The notes under the pieces were generated by a model that searched no databases, was not told where the DNA came from, and saw nothing but the letters and a program-made list of their open reading frames with translations. Positions 49,576 through 59,744 of a stretch of 64,000 nucleotides of DNA are shown in pieces; position 1 is the first letter of the stretch, and the number at the start of each line of letters is the position of its first letter. The position numbers were made by a program, and so were the translations under genes. The stretch comes from Enterococcus faecalis (GTDB lineage Bacteria > Bacillota > Bacilli > Lactobacillales > Enterococcaceae): assembly GCF_029024925.1 (NCBI RefSeq), contig NZ_CP118962.1, forward strand, positions 2,016,001 to 2,080,000, written 5' to 3'.

Positions 49576-50553
49576 TTAAATGGTATCACCATTAAAAATA
49601 GAATTTTTTACAATCACATAATCAACTTTACGAATCGCTTCTAAATCGCGACCTCCCGCGTATGAAATGGAAGATTGTAAATCTTGTTGCATTTCGACTA
49701 AAGTATCTGCCAACTTCCCTTTATGGCGTAACCAGATTTTTTTGCCTTCAACGTTTTTCTTTTCGCCTTTTTGGAATTCAGAGGCGCTACCAAAGTATTC
49801 TTTGTAAACAACACCATCTTCCACTTTTGTTTCACCTGGTGATTCTTCATGTCCAGCAAATAGTGAACCAATCATGACCATAGTTGCCCCAAAACGCACA
49901 GATTTTGCAATGTCTCCATGGGTCCGAATCCCACCATCTGCAATAATTGGTTTCCGAGCAGCTTTGGCACACCAACGTAAAGCCGCTAACTGCCAGCCAC
50001 CTGTCCCAAAGCCAGTCTTAATTTTAGTAATACATACTTTTCCTGGTCCAATCCCCACTTTGGTGGCATCGGCTCCAGCGTTTTCTAATTCGCGAACGGC
50101 TTCTGGCGTTCCAACATTGCCCGCAATAACGAACGTTTCTGGTAAAAATTTTTTCAAGTGTTGAATCATATTAATCACCGCATTTGAATGACCATGGGCG
50201 ATATCAATTGTCACGTAGTCAGGAACTAAACCTTCTCGGGCTAACGTTTCAACAAAAGCGTATTCCCCTTCTTTCACACCCACACTAATTGACGTGATTA
50301 AGCCCTTTTGTTGCATTTTTTTAATAAATGGCACTCGCGCCTCTTCATCAAACCGATGCATGATATAAAAATAACCATTTTCAGCAAGGGTTTCCGCAAT
50401 CGTTTCATCAATAATTGTTTGCATGTTCGCTGGAACGACAGGCATTTTAAACGAATGTTTTCCTAAAGTTACTGTAGTATCACATTCAGAACGACTATTC
50501 ACGATACATTTATTGGGAATTAATTGGACATCTTCATAATCAAAAACTTTCAT
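49576..50553 (-). CDS. guaC: GMP reductase
   Basis: 325 aa, the Bacillus-type GMP reductase of the IMPDH/GMPR barrel family: GMP + NADPH to IMP + NH3. Catalytic cysteine in [26 protein letters not shown] (about 175) and [35 protein letters not shown]. Upstream lies a PurR-box-like sequence shared with guaD, so it is probably under purine control. Confidence 0.96.
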   Translation of the reverse strand: MKVFDYEDVQLIPNKCIVNSRSECDTTVTLGKHSFKMPVVPANMQTIIDETIAETLAENGYFYIMHRFDEEARVPFIKKMQQKGLITSISVGVKEGEYAFVETLAREGLVPDYVTIDIAHGHSNAVINMIQHLKKFLPETFVIAGNVGTPEAVRELENAGADATKVGIGPGKVCITKIKTGFGTGGWQLAALRWCAKAARKPIIADGGIRTHGDIAKSVRFGATMVMIGSLFAGHEESPGETKVEDGVVYKEYFGSASEFQKGEKKNVEGKKIWLRHKGKLADTLVEMQQDLQSSISYAGGRDLEAIRKVDYVIVKNSIFNGDTI

Positions 50554-50588
50554 ACTTACTGCCTCCTAGTTATTTACAAAAATAACGT

Positions 50589-50623
50589 AAAAACCGAACA
50601 TTCGGTCATTTAACGTTCGTGTT
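50589..50623. promoter_or_regulatory. PurR-box-like sites upstream of guaC
   Basis: AAAAACCGAACATTC (50589-50603) fits the AWWWCCGAACWWT PurBox consensus of lactic bacteria. An inverted, weaker copy (AACGTTCGTGTTT, 50611-50623) follows. Confidence 0.65.
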
Positions 50624-50694
50624 TACAAACACCATTGTTAATTTACACTATTTACCGCCACTTGTCAAAGGCGTTTTAACGAAAATTAATCTTT

Positions 50695-52026
50695 TTACCC
50701 TTCTTGAACGTTTGGTAAAATGGCCTGCAATAAAATAGCAACAATTGAGGCAGTTGCCACGGGTGAACTAAATAAATATTGTAAAAATTGTGGTAGAGTT
50801 TCCAAAAACTCTTTTGGTAACAATGTCAACGCTAATGTCATAATAATCGGAACGGCAATTACATACATCTCTTTTTCATGAATTGTTACATCGCTCATGA
50901 CTTTCATTCCACTTACAGAAATGATGCCACAAACAACCACAAAAACACCGCCGATAACTGGTGCCGGAATGGCCGAAATCAAGGTGGAAAGTTTTCCAGA
51001 TAAGCCAAATAAGACAAACCACGCACCTGCAGCCACAAAAACCTTGCGACTAGCAACTCCAGTGATTGAAATAATCCCAGCATTTGTAGAGTAACTAGTT
51101 ACTGGCGTGCCGCCAATGAATGAAGAAACTAAGCAACCTAAGCCTTCACCAATTACGCCGCGATTAATTTTTTCTTCGGTCAAAGGTTCAGCGACAACAT
51201 GACTCACAGCAAACCAAGTGCCTGTTGTTTCCGCCATTAAAACCAGATAAATAACTAACATCGTGGCAATGGCTGACCAATCAAATTGGAAAGAAAAGTT
51301 AACTAATGGTAACTGAGGCAAACTAAACCAAGCCGCTTCACTAACGGCTGATAAATCAAGTACCCCTAATAATTGTGCCGCGATGCTCCCAAATAATAAT
51401 GCCAAAATGACAGAAGAAACGCGGAAAATCCGCCCTTTTTTCAAAGCAGAACCTAAGAGCGCAAAGAAGATCAACGTACCCGCTGCTATAAATGCTAATA
51501 AAATATTTTGTCCTAATTCCCCTTTTGCATGGTAAATATTATCCGATAAAGCGACTGGCATTAACGAAAGCCCCACCACAAAAATAATTGTTCCTCCCAC
51601 AATTGGTGGAACAAATTTAGTGATTAAACGATTAAAAATACCAGTAAATCCTAATATAATAACAACAATTGCCCCCACTAAACTAGCACCTAAAACTGCG
51701 CCCCAGCCATTTCCTTGTTGGTTATTGGCAAAATAAATTCCCGCAATTGCCCCGATTGGAATAAATGAAGGGCCTTGCGCAACTGGTAATCTCATACAAA
51801 AATGAGATTGAATAATCGTGGCAAGTCCTGCTGCTATGAATGTTGCTTGAATTAAAGAAGACGTTTGTGCTGTGCTAATACCAATAATCGAAGCAATGAT
51901 TACAGGTACGACGTACACGTCCATTGCTAAGACATGCTGAATCCCTAACATAGTGGCCTGCCCAAAAGATACTGAATCTTCTGGCCCCACTGTTAAATGA
52001 AGATTATTTTGTTTCTTTTCACTCAT
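50695..52026 (-). CDS. NCS2-family purine/xanthine permease
   Basis: 443 aa, 12-14 membrane segments. NCS2 signature LMAETTGTWFAVSHVV (about 265) and GFTGIFNRLITKFVPPIVGGTIIFVVGLSLMPVA. Uracil/xanthine/uric acid transporter clade. Directly after guaD, so xanthine or guanine is the likely substrate. Confidence 0.9.
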   Translation of the reverse strand: MSEKKQNNLHLTVGPEDSVSFGQATMLGIQHVLAMDVYVVPVIIASIIGISTAQTSSLIQATFIAAGLATIIQSHFCMRLPVAQGPSFIPIGAIAGIYFANNQQGNGWGAVLGASLVGAIVVIILGFTGIFNRLITKFVPPIVGGTIIFVVGLSLMPVALSDNIYHAKGELGQNILLAFIAAGTLIFFALLGSALKKGRIFRVSSVILALLFGSIAAQLLGVLDLSAVSEAAWFSLPQLPLVNFSFQFDWSAIATMLVIYLVLMAETTGTWFAVSHVVAEPLTEEKINRGVIGEGLGCLVSSFIGGTPVTSYSTNAGIISITGVASRKVFVAAGAWFVLFGLSGKLSTLISAIPAPVIGGVFVVVCGIISVSGMKVMSDVTIHEKEMYVIAVPIIMTLALTLLPKEFLETLPQFLQYLFSSPVATASIVAILLQAILPNVQEG

Positions 52027-52029
52027 TTT

Positions 52030-53415
52030 TTATACTCCTTTAGTTGCTGACATTAAATTTTTATCATGTACTTTTTCACCTTGTACCCAGACTTCTCGAA
52101 TATTTTCTGGTCGTGCTAAATATAAGATTTTTTGGAAAACATCAAGCAATGATTCCCCTGGATTTTTAGGGATTCGTGCTTGTGACAAGCTTGTATTAAT
52201 AATTTGAACATCCCAAGCATACCCTTTTTCTAATTTTCCAATTGGTAAACTTAGCGCTTGACCACCACCAGCAGTAGCTAAATAAAACGCTTCATTTACT
52301 GTAATCCGTGCTGTTTTAACACCTCGTACTTCTGGTTTTTTTGTAGCATCGACGCCATCTTCTAACATTCTAGAAGAAATAACCGCTTGCTTTAAATTGT
52401 CAAAAAGACTTGGTGAAAAACCACCTGAAAGATCACTACCTAAACCAACTTCTACTTGATGTTGATGTACTAATTTTGCAATCGGTGTTACTGCATTACC
52501 AAAATAAGCATTAGAGATTGGGCAGTGCGCCACAGCCGTCCCTGTTTCATGGAATAAATTCATATCTGCTTCTTCTAAAAAGCCTGCATGTGCCATCACT
52601 GCTTTTTCTGTCAATAAACCAAAATCATTCAATGCTTGAGCATCATTTTTTCCAAAACGTTCTTGAACAAATTGATGTTCCCAATCACTCTCACTACAAT
52701 GACTTTGAACATGGACTTGATATTTCGCTGCTAATTCTCCTAATTCTTTAAGTGCTTCTTCTGTACAACTAGGAATGAAACGCGGAGTTACAACGGGATA
52801 TACGCCTTGTTTTGTTTGCTGCGCTAATGTTTGAATTTCTTGAATAAACCGTTCCGTTTCTTCTAATGCTTGTTCCGTTGTTTGATCACGATAGTACTCT
52901 GGATTCTCATTAAGATCATCCATTACAACTTTACCAATTAAGCCACGCTGCCCTTTTTCCGCACAAATCTCTGCCAAACAACGGCTAGCTTCATAATGAA
53001 TGGTTGCAAAATAAAGGGCTGTTGTTGTCCCATTAGCTAACAATTGGGTTACCAATTCATCATAGACTTGTTGGGCAAATGTTAAATCTGCAAATTTGGA
53101 CTCCAAAGGAAACGTGTACGTATTCAGCCATTCATGCAATGGAATATCCAAGGCGGTCCCTGATTGTGCCCACTGAGGTGCATGGACATGTAAATCAACA
53201 AAGCCGGGTAAAAGATAAGAATCTTGGGGCAATTCTTGAAAACGTTGCGCCTCTTTTTGTTCTGCTAGCACAGTTTCATACGCTTCAGCATCTGGTTCAA
53301 TTATTTCCTGAATTACTCCGGCCTCATCTATACAAAAAAGTGTCTCTTCATAGACTTTAATCTCTTGCAAATTTTTACTAGAAAAACCTGTTCCTTTTAT
53401 TACAAAATGAAACAT
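52030..53415 (-). CDS. guaD: Guanine deaminase (amidohydrolase)
   Basis: 461 aa. Zinc site PGFVDLHVHAPQWAQSG, QSHCSES and AHAGFLEE, catalytic Asp in GLGSDLSGG. Amidohydrolase-type guanine deaminase: guanine to xanthine. Cotranscribed with the NCS2 permease (3-nt gap). Start ATG 53415 with AGGAGG. Confidence 0.94.
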   Translation of the reverse strand: MFHFVIKGTGFSSKNLQEIKVYEETLFCIDEAGVIQEIIEPDAEAYETVLAEQKEAQRFQELPQDSYLLPGFVDLHVHAPQWAQSGTALDIPLHEWLNTYTFPLESKFADLTFAQQVYDELVTQLLANGTTTALYFATIHYEASRCLAEICAEKGQRGLIGKVVMDDLNENPEYYRDQTTEQALEETERFIQEIQTLAQQTKQGVYPVVTPRFIPSCTEEALKELGELAAKYQVHVQSHCSESDWEHQFVQERFGKNDAQALNDFGLLTEKAVMAHAGFLEEADMNLFHETGTAVAHCPISNAYFGNAVTPIAKLVHQHQVEVGLGSDLSGGFSPSLFDNLKQAVISSRMLEDGVDATKKPEVRGVKTARITVNEAFYLATAGGGQALSLPIGKLEKGYAWDVQIINTSLSQARIPKNPGESLLDVFQKILYLARPENIREVWVQGEKVHDKNLMSATKGV

Positions 53416-53497
53416 TTAATACTCCTCCTTACTATCACATGAAGATTATACATAAACTTTCGTTTAATAACTATAAAAATGTGATTTTTTTAAAAAA

Positions 53498-53531
53498 AAT
53501 CCATGTTCAAACAAGCAAAAACCGAACATTC
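53498..53531. promoter_or_regulatory. PurR-box-like sites upstream of guaD
   Basis: AAAAACCGAACATTC (53517-53531), identical to the 15-mer upstream of guaC, plus an inverted partial box (ATGTTCAAAC) about 10 nt upstream of it. Confidence 0.65.
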
Positions 53532-53634
53532 TAAGAATGATTTATTTTTTCTTTGGATAAACAAGAAAACTTTCTATTCTTAAGATTCTTCGGTATACTT
53601 GAAGAGAATCGTTAGAACTTTAGGAGGTCCTGAG

Positions 53635-54261
53635 ATGATACAGATCGAACAAATTAGAACAGGTGTTATTCAAGAGAACTGTTATCTTGTTTATAATGAA
53701 GAAGCATTATTAATTATTGATCCAGGTGCAGAAGGAGCAAAACTAATTCAAGAAATTATCCGTTTAGGGAAGAAACCAGCCGCTATTTTATTAACACATA
53801 CTCACTATGATCATATTGGTGCGGTAGAAGAATTGCGCCATCATTATCAAATCCCTGTTTATGTTAGTCCATTAGAACAAGCGTGGCTTTCCAATCCTAT
53901 TTTGAATCTTTCAGGATTAGGCAGACATGATGATATAGCAAATATTATTGTTCAACCCGCCGAACACGAATTTAAACTAACCGATTATGAAATTGGCGGC
54001 ATGAAATTTTCCGTAGTCCCAACACCTGGTCATTCAATTGGTAGCGTCAGCTTTGTCTTTGATGATTTTGTTGTTGTTGGGGATGCATTGTTTAAAGGTA
54101 GTATTGGTCGTACCGATTTACACACTGGTGATATGCAACAATTATTACACAGCATTACGACCTATCTATTCACTTTACCAGAAGAATTTCCTGTTTATCC
54201 AGGCCATGGTGATGCCACAACCATTCAACATGAAAAAGCCACAAACCCATTTTTTAATTAG
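53635..54261 (+). CDS. Metallo-beta-lactamase-fold hydrolase (glyoxalase II-like)
   Basis: 208 aa. Binuclear metal motif HTHYDHIGAVEEL (HxHxDH, about 56), TPGHSIGSVSF, VGDALFKGSIGRTDL and PGHGDATTI. Family includes hydroxyacylglutathione hydrolase-like enzymes; substrate unknown. Start ATG 53635 with AGGAGG; a possible promoter has TATACT at 53594-53599. Divergent from guaD. Confidence 0.9.
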   Translation: MIQIEQIRTGVIQENCYLVYNEEALLIIDPGAEGAKLIQEIIRLGKKPAAILLTHTHYDHIGAVEELRHHYQIPVYVSPLEQAWLSNPILNLSGLGRHDDIANIIVQPAEHEFKLTDYEIGGMKFSVVPTPGHSIGSVSFVFDDFVVVGDALFKGSIGRTDLHTGDMQQLLHSITTYLFTLPEEFPVYPGHGDATTIQHEKATNPFFN

Positions 54262-54301
54262 AGATTTATTCACTATTTAAAGAAACTTAGGAGGAGTAGC
54301 A

Positions 54302-55012
54302 ATGACTGAAGCAACGACACTTTATATTATTCGTCACGGAAAAACGATGTTTAATACGATTGGCCGTACCCAAGGCTGGTCAGATACCCCCTTAACCAAA
54401 CAAGGAGAAGAAGGCATTTATCATTTAGGCTTAGGTCTTAGAGACATAGACTTTAAGGAAGCCTATAGTAGTGATAGTGGTCGTGCCATGCAAACCGCTC
54501 AGATTATTTTACAAGAACATCAAAACCACCAAAAGATTCCTTACCTAACCGATAAACGGATTCGTGAGTGGTGTTTTGGTTCTTTAGATGGCGGCTATGA
54601 TGGTGAACTTTGGGGTGTGGTGCCACGCATTTTAGCTTTTAAAAGTTATGAAGACATGATGACCACGAAGATTACCTATCGCGAGTTAGCAAATGCTATT
54701 ATTGAAGCCGATACGGCTGACTGGGCGGAGCCTTATGAAGTTATCCGTGATCGTGTTTGGTCTGGTTTCGAAGATATCGCTCATCATCGAGAAAAAAATG
54801 GTGGCGGCAAAGTCATGGTGGTTTCCCATGGACTAACAATTTCCTTTTTACTTTCCTTAATTGATGCAAGTTTGCCTATGCAGATGGCACTGGAGAATGG
54901 TAGCGTGACGACCTTAACTTACGAAAAAGGAACATTTACCATTCAAGGAATTAATGATATTTCTTATATTGAAAAGGGAAAAAAGATCGCTGAAAAGCGC
55001 TGTTTATTGTAA
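54302..55012 (+). CDS. Histidine phosphatase / phosphoglycerate-mutase-like protein
   Basis: 236 aa. Catalytic RHGKT (about 12) and the second histidine in VVSHGLTISFLL (about 176). Broad phosphatase family; not the glycolytic enzyme with certainty. Downstream of the MBL hydrolase by 40 nt, ends at a strong bidirectional terminator. Confidence 0.9.
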   Translation: MTEATTLYIIRHGKTMFNTIGRTQGWSDTPLTKQGEEGIYHLGLGLRDIDFKEAYSSDSGRAMQTAQIILQEHQNHQKIPYLTDKRIREWCFGSLDGGYDGELWGVVPRILAFKSYEDMMTTKITYRELANAIIEADTADWAEPYEVIRDRVWSGFEDIAHHREKNGGGKVMVVSHGLTISFLLSLIDASLPMQMALENGSVTTLTYEKGTFTIQGINDISYIEKGKKIAEKRCLL

Positions 55013-55060
55013 AAAAAGAGAAGGTTATCTGTCAAAATGACAGATAACCTTCTCTTTTTG
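55010..55060. terminator. Bidirectional terminator
   Basis: Perfect 18-bp stem AGAGAAGGTTATCTGTCA and complement with AAA loop (55017-55055), A7 before, T5 after. Confidence 0.95.
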
Positions 55061-55061
55061 T

Positions 55062-55910
55062 TTATTCTTTTAAACGTTCTACATTTTTTCTTGAGATTTG
55101 AATTTTTTCTAAGGTTTCCTTATAGTTTTTTGCTGCATAAGCAAAAAATAAAACATCGACTACATACAATTGTGCCACCAAGGAAACAGTAGCCGCACTT
55201 CTCAATGGCACGTCTTCCCCACTAGAGGTTTGGAGGACGATATCACTTTTTTCACCAATCACTGATTTTTCATCTTGTGTGATACTAATAATAGGAATCC
55301 CTTGCTGCTTCGCTAAATCAGCTAAAGTACTTGCTTCTTTATTCGTTCCAGAATTAGAAATAACAATAAAAACACTAGGCTTTTCTGTTGAGCCTAACAT
55401 AGAAGCAAATAAATGATGATCCAATGTTGTAAATACCGTTCGGCCTAATCGCGTAAATTTTTGATAAATATCTTGAGCAACCAACGAAGATGCACCCAAC
55501 CCATAGACAAAAATTACTTCTGTTTTTTCCAACAAATCAACGGCTTCATTCACTGCGACATCCTCTAATGTCTGACCGCTTCGCTCAACCACATGAACAA
55601 AGCGCGCCTGTAACTTTTGTTTAATGTCAGCTGTTGATTCCCCCTTAGTAACTTCAGTGTACATTTGCTGCTTCATTTGGCCAAGATTTGCAGATAATAA
55701 AAGTTTCAATTCTGTGAAGCCATTCACATCCATAGAATGACAAAAGCGAATAATTGCCGCTGGACTTGATCCTGCTTGTTTCGCTAGCTCTTGCGCATTC
55801 ATTGAAATAACTGTTTCTGTATTTTTTAAAATATATTCTGCGATTTTTCGTTCTGATTTTGGTAATTGTTGTAGACGATCTTGGATAGATAAGACAATAT
55901 TTTGTTGCAT
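55062..55910 (-). CDS. murR: RpiR-family regulator, MurR-like
   Basis: 282 aa. N-terminal HTH (KSERKIAEYILKNTETVISMNAQELAKQAGSSPAAIIRFCHSM) and C-terminal SIS sugar-phosphate domain (VYGLGASSLVAQDIYQKFTRLG; VISNSGTNKEASTLADLA). At the end of a mupG-murQ-murP operon, so it likely senses MurNAc-6-phosphate. Start ATG 55910 with AGGAGG; a hairpin separates it from murP. Confidence 0.88.
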   Translation of the reverse strand: MQQNIVLSIQDRLQQLPKSERKIAEYILKNTETVISMNAQELAKQAGSSPAAIIRFCHSMDVNGFTELKLLLSANLGQMKQQMYTEVTKGESTADIKQKLQARFVHVVERSGQTLEDVAVNEAVDLLEKTEVIFVYGLGASSLVAQDIYQKFTRLGRTVFTTLDHHLFASMLGSTEKPSVFIVISNSGTNKEASTLADLAKQQGIPIISITQDEKSVIGEKSDIVLQTSSGEDVPLRSAATVSLVAQLYVVDVLFFAYAAKNYKETLEKIQISRKNVERLKE

Positions 55911-55952
55911 AAACACCCCTCCTGATACACCATTTCCTACGCAATTAAATTT

Positions 55953-55993
55953 TAACAAAGAAAAAGGGAGAAGCCAAGTTCTCCTTTTTCTAT
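55953..55993 (-). terminator. Terminator/attenuator between murP and murR
   Basis: Stem AGAAAAAGGgAGAA/TTCTCCTTTTTCT with a bulge; minus-strand continuation CTTTG is only weakly T-rich. Probably partial. Confidence 0.5.
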
Positions 55994-55996
55994 TTA

Positions 55997-57451
55997 TTAT
56001 TTAGTTGTTTGCATATCTTTAGGAATCCCAAAGAATAACGTTGCTACAAAACCACCTGCGTAAGCAGCCAATAAACCTAATACATAAGCAAGCCATTGGT
56101 TGTTGGCAATTAATGGAATTAAAGCCACCCCACTTGGTCCAATAGCAATCGCACCAACATTACCGAAGGCCCCAATCACCGCACCACCAATACCACCGCC
56201 GATACAAGCAGTAATGAATGGACGTCCTAATGGTAAAGTAACTCCGTAGATTAATGGTTCACCAATACCTAAAATCCCAACTGGCAAGGCACCTTTAATC
56301 ATTTCAACTAATTTTTTATCTGATTTACAACGAATCCATAATGCTAAAGCTGCACCGACTTGTCCCGCACCAGCCATGGCCAAGATTGGTAATAACAAAG
56401 TCATCCCTGTTTGATTAATCATTTCAATGTGGATTGGCGTCAAAATTTGATGTAAACCAAACATTACCATTGGCAAGAAGGTTAAACCAAGAGTAAAGCC
56501 AGCAACCATGCCACCTTTTTCTAAGACAACATTGATAATACCAACTAAGCCATTAGAAATAGCTCCGGCTACAGGCATGATTAAGAAAATAGTTGCTAAG
56601 CCAATCACTAAAAGTGAAATGGTTGGCGTTACGATAATATCAATTGATTCTGGGACAATTTTATGCAATTGTTTTTCTAACAAGGATAATAACCATACGG
56701 CAAAAATAACACCGATAATTCCGCCTTGTCCTGCAGATAATGTTCCCCCAGTGAAAATATTACTGATTGGAGCATCTGGATTCATTCCTGTCAACATTGT
56801 GACTGCCCCAATAACACCACCCAACGCTGGCGTTGCACCAAAAACGCTGGCACTGTTAATCCCAGTGTAAAGAGCTAAATAAGCAAAAATCCCATTTTTA
56901 ATGATATTTAAGACATCAATATATTGTTGCCATGAAGCTGAAATATCACCAGCAACAACTAAGTTAGACATAACAGCTGCAATCCCGCCAATAATACCAG
57001 CCCCAACAAAGGCAGGAATCATCGGAACAAAGATACTAGAAATGGCTTTTAACACTTTTTTAAATGGTGAAGTGTTATTTTGTTTCGCTTTTTGTTGTGC
57101 TTTCATTTGAGCGGCTTTTTCTTCTACTAAATCTTTTCCAGATTTGCCTGCTGAATCATCAGTTGCGGTGCCATGATTAAATGGTTCTCCCAATTTGACA
57201 CCTGCTTGATCTACCATTTCTTGTGCAACCTTGTTAACAGTCCCTGGACCAACAACTACTTGCAACGTATCGTCTTCTACGACGCCCATAACGCCATCAA
57301 TTTTTTTCAATCCTTCAATATCCACTTTGTCATAATCGCGGATATCCATACGAACACGAGTCATACAATGAATGACTTTGTCCACGTTTTCTTGACCACC
57401 AACTTCTTTATAAATCCCATCAGCAATGCGTTTAATTCTTTCTTCTGCCAT
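55997..57451 (-). CDS. murP: PTS EIIBC, N-acetylmuramic acid type
   Basis: 484 aa. N-terminal EIIB with active Cys in [10 protein letters not shown] (about 29), linker, then EIIC of the glucose/sucrose family with about ten membrane helices ([31 protein letters not shown]). No EIIA of its own, as expected for MurP, which uses an EIIA(Glc). The EIIA(Glc) gene lies nearby at 59745. Confidence 0.92.
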   Translation of the reverse strand: MAEERIKRIADGIYKEVGGQENVDKVIHCMTRVRMDIRDYDKVDIEGLKKIDGVMGVVEDDTLQVVVGPGTVNKVAQEMVDQAGVKLGEPFNHGTATDDSAGKSGKDLVEEKAAQMKAQQKAKQNNTSPFKKVLKAISSIFVPMIPAFVGAGIIGGIAAVMSNLVVAGDISASWQQYIDVLNIIKNGIFAYLALYTGINSASVFGATPALGGVIGAVTMLTGMNPDAPISNIFTGGTLSAGQGGIIGVIFAVWLLSLLEKQLHKIVPESIDIIVTPTISLLVIGLATIFLIMPVAGAISNGLVGIINVVLEKGGMVAGFTLGLTFLPMVMFGLHQILTPIHIEMINQTGMTLLLPILAMAGAGQVGAALALWIRCKSDKKLVEMIKGALPVGILGIGEPLIYGVTLPLGRPFITACIGGGIGGAVIGAFGNVGAIAIGPSGVALIPLIANNQWLAYVLGLLAAYAGGFVATLFFGIPKDMQTTK

Positions 57452-57473
57452 GTTAAAACACCCTCCTAATTCC

Positions 57474-58364
57474 TTAATTTAATGTATTCTTGATAAATTG
57501 ATTCCCGTCAATTAATTTTTGTGTTGCTTCTTCTTTAGTACTATCAGTTAAAATCATTACAATTGCTAACTTCACATTTTCTTCTGCTTCTACAAATTTT
57601 AGTTCGGCAACTTCATAACTACAACCCGTTGCTTCCATAATAATCCGTTTGGAACGCTCCACTAATTTTTCATTGGTTGGTTTTACATCAACCATTAAGT
57701 TATTGTAGACTTTCCCAATACCAATCATGGAAATAGTTGATAACATATTTAAAATTAATTTTTGAGCTGTCCCAGATTTCAAGCGAGTCGAACCTGTTAA
57801 AAATTCAGGTCCTGCATCTACTTCAATCGGCATTTGCGCATATTTACTAATTTCGGCATTTTTATTACATGCCACAGTTGCGGTGGCTGCTCCCACCGTT
57901 GTAGCATATTCTAAACCGCCAATTACGTAAGGCGTCCGACCACTGGCTGCAATCCCAACAACAATGTCATTTGCTGATAATTTTAGATCAACTAAATCTT
58001 GACGACCTAGTTCTTTTGAATCTTCGGCACCCTCTACTGCGACAGTCATTGCTTTTTGTCCACCAGCGATGAGGCCTTGAACCATCTCTGGCTCGACGCC
58101 AAAAGTTGGTACGCATTCGGCTGCATCTAAGACACCTAACCGACCACTCGTACCAGCGCCCATGTAGATCAAGCGGCCGCCTTGATTGAAGCTTTTGATG
58201 ATGGCTTCTACCACTGGTTCAATGGCTGCTAATTCTTGACCCACTGCCATTGCACCTTTTTGGTCTTCTTGATTCATTTTTTGTAAAGCTTCTTTGACAC
58301 TCATCTCATCTAAGCCCATTGTATTTTCATTTCTACGTTCAGTTGTTAAGTTTTCTAAATTCAT
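57474..58364 (-). CDS. murQ: N-acetylmuramic acid 6-phosphate etherase
   Basis: 296 aa. Removes the lactyl ether from MurNAc-6-P to give GlcNAc-6-P + D-lactate. SIS-domain body with [24 protein letters not shown] and [20 protein letters not shown] signatures. Overlaps the end of mupG by 26 nt. Confidence 0.95.
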   Translation of the reverse strand: MNLENLTTERRNENTMGLDEMSVKEALQKMNQEDQKGAMAVGQELAAIEPVVEAIIKSFNQGGRLIYMGAGTSGRLGVLDAAECVPTFGVEPEMVQGLIAGGQKAMTVAVEGAEDSKELGRQDLVDLKLSANDIVVGIAASGRTPYVIGGLEYATTVGAATATVACNKNAEISKYAQMPIEVDAGPEFLTGSTRLKSGTAQKLILNMLSTISMIGIGKVYNNLMVDVKPTNEKLVERSKRIIMEATGCSYEVAELKFVEAEENVKLAIVMILTDSTKEEATQKLIDGNQFIKNTLN

Positions 58365-59448
58365 TCTCTATCGTTCCTTCCGTGACTAGCGTAAATTGAT
58401 TGCCTGCCTTGATTAACGGCAATATCGTTTGATCTTTTTCAATAATTTGTGTAATCGTATTGACTTTTTCATCTTTCGGCAAGTCCACCAGTGTGACTTG
58501 AATTTCTCCCATATAGCGACCATATTTTTCATTATCAATCGTTACGGTTCCCACTGGACGGGCTTCAGTCTGCTCTGACTCAATCGTTGCAATTTCATCT
58601 TTTCTGAACATTTCACTCGTTCTTGATAATTCACTTCGCAAAACATCTCTTGCAGCATCTAAACGATTGGTATGAGTCCCAAGTATTCGCTTCAAATAGC
58701 GGCTCTTGCTAGGTGCTACTTCTAACAGAAATTGATTGGTTTGGTGATAATAACCAAATTGAGCCATGGTTCGCTCACTAATTTTGGGATCACCAATATA
58801 AACAGCATCGACATAAGGATCAGCCATCAAACCAACAGCAGCGGCGAAAGGATTTTGCCCACGATGTTTTTCTAATGTTGGTAAACCAGCAAAAATTGGG
58901 CCTCTTGTTTGCCCATCTCCTGGCACAAAAGTAAAAACTTGTAAGCCTAATTCTTTAAGCCAGCGGTTCTTTTCATTAAAAAATGTTGTTCCAATGCCTG
59001 TTTCAGGTCTTGGATAATAATTATGCCAAGCTTCTAAGCGAGAAAAGTCCGCTTGGTGAGCCTTTAACTCAGCCACTTCTTCCAGTGTAATGGTACTAGC
59101 ATTCAATCCTATATCAATCTTATGTGAAGCATGAGCCATTTGTTCTATCGTAATGCCATAGTCCATCCGGAGGCCAGTTACGCCCAACTCAATTAAAGGC
59201 TCTAATTCATCGAAAGAAAAACCCGCTCTTTTTAACGCTTCACCTGAAATATCTACCATAATTTTCATTTTTTCTGCCTTAGCAATTGCCCCTAAATCAG
59301 TCAAGCGTTGGCGGTAAAGGGAAGTATCATCTTCTGGAATGTGTAAAGAAGTGAAAATACCATCAAATCCAAGCGCTTTCATCTTTTTGATATAAATAAT
59401 TGTATCGTTTGTAATCTCTTCACCAAGAAAAACTGAAATACCATACAT
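58339..59448 (-). CDS. mupG: MupG-like 6-phospho-N-acetylmuramidase (DUF871)
   Basis: 369 aa of family DUF871: N-terminal TIM-like barrel ([40 protein letters not shown]) and C-terminal domain. S. aureus MupG cleaves MurNAc-6-P-GlcNAc disaccharide. It is first in the operon and translationally coupled to murQ, which supports that role here. Confidence 0.9.
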   Translation of the reverse strand: MYGISVFLGEEITNDTIIYIKKMKALGFDGIFTSLHIPEDDTSLYRQRLTDLGAIAKAEKMKIMVDISGEALKRAGFSFDELEPLIELGVTGLRMDYGITIEQMAHASHKIDIGLNASTITLEEVAELKAHQADFSRLEAWHNYYPRPETGIGTTFFNEKNRWLKELGLQVFTFVPGDGQTRGPIFAGLPTLEKHRGQNPFAAAVGLMADPYVDAVYIGDPKISERTMAQFGYYHQTNQFLLEVAPSKSRYLKRILGTHTNRLDAARDVLRSELSRTSEMFRKDEIATIESEQTEARPVGTVTIDNEKYGRYMGEIQVTLVDLPKDEKVNTITQIIEKDQTILPLIKAGNQFTLVTEGTIENEFRKLNN

Positions 59449-59476
59449 CTTTTTAGCTCCTCTCTAATACGCTTTC

Positions 59477-59505
59477 ATTATAACTTGTTTGAAATAATAT
59501 TTCAA
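59477..59505 (-). promoter_or_regulatory. mupG-murQP promoter with palindromic operator
   Basis: -35 TTGAAA (59500-59505), 17-bp spacer and -10 TATAAT (59477-59482). The -35 lies inside the perfect dyad TTGAAATAATATTTCAA (59489-59505), a plausible MurR operator. Confidence 0.75.
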
Positions 59506-59556
59506 CTATTTTTCTAAATATTTTTTAATCCCAAAATAAAATTTTATTTCTGTTCA

Positions 59557-59606
59557 AAAAAAACGAGCGTGGAACAAAAATCACTTTGGATTTTTGCTCC
59601 ACGCTC
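59557..59606 (-). terminator. Terminator after EIIA and leftward repeat
   Basis: 18-bp stem GAGCGTGGAaCAAAAATC and complement (one mismatch), then TTTTTTTT on the minus strand. Confidence 0.9.
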
Positions 59607-59620
59607 AAAAACTGATAAAC

Positions 59621-59731
59621 GGCGGGAACAGAACCAACTCCTTCGGAAATAAGCCGAAATTCTCCAAAAATCAAAGATCAATTTTCGGAAATTTCTTCTT
59701 ATTTCTCGGAGCTAAACGGTTCTGTCCCGAC
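59621..59731. repeat. Long imperfect inverted repeat, REP/MITE-like
   Basis: About 110 bp that can fold on itself: outer arms GGGAACAGAACC (59624-59635) and GGTTCTGTCCC (59718-59728), inner arms CTCCTTCGGAAATAAG and CTTATTTCTCGGAG. No ORF. I believe similar units recur in E. faecalis between genes, but this needs a genome search. Confidence 0.7.
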
Positions 59732-59744
59732 CTCGTCTAATGCA

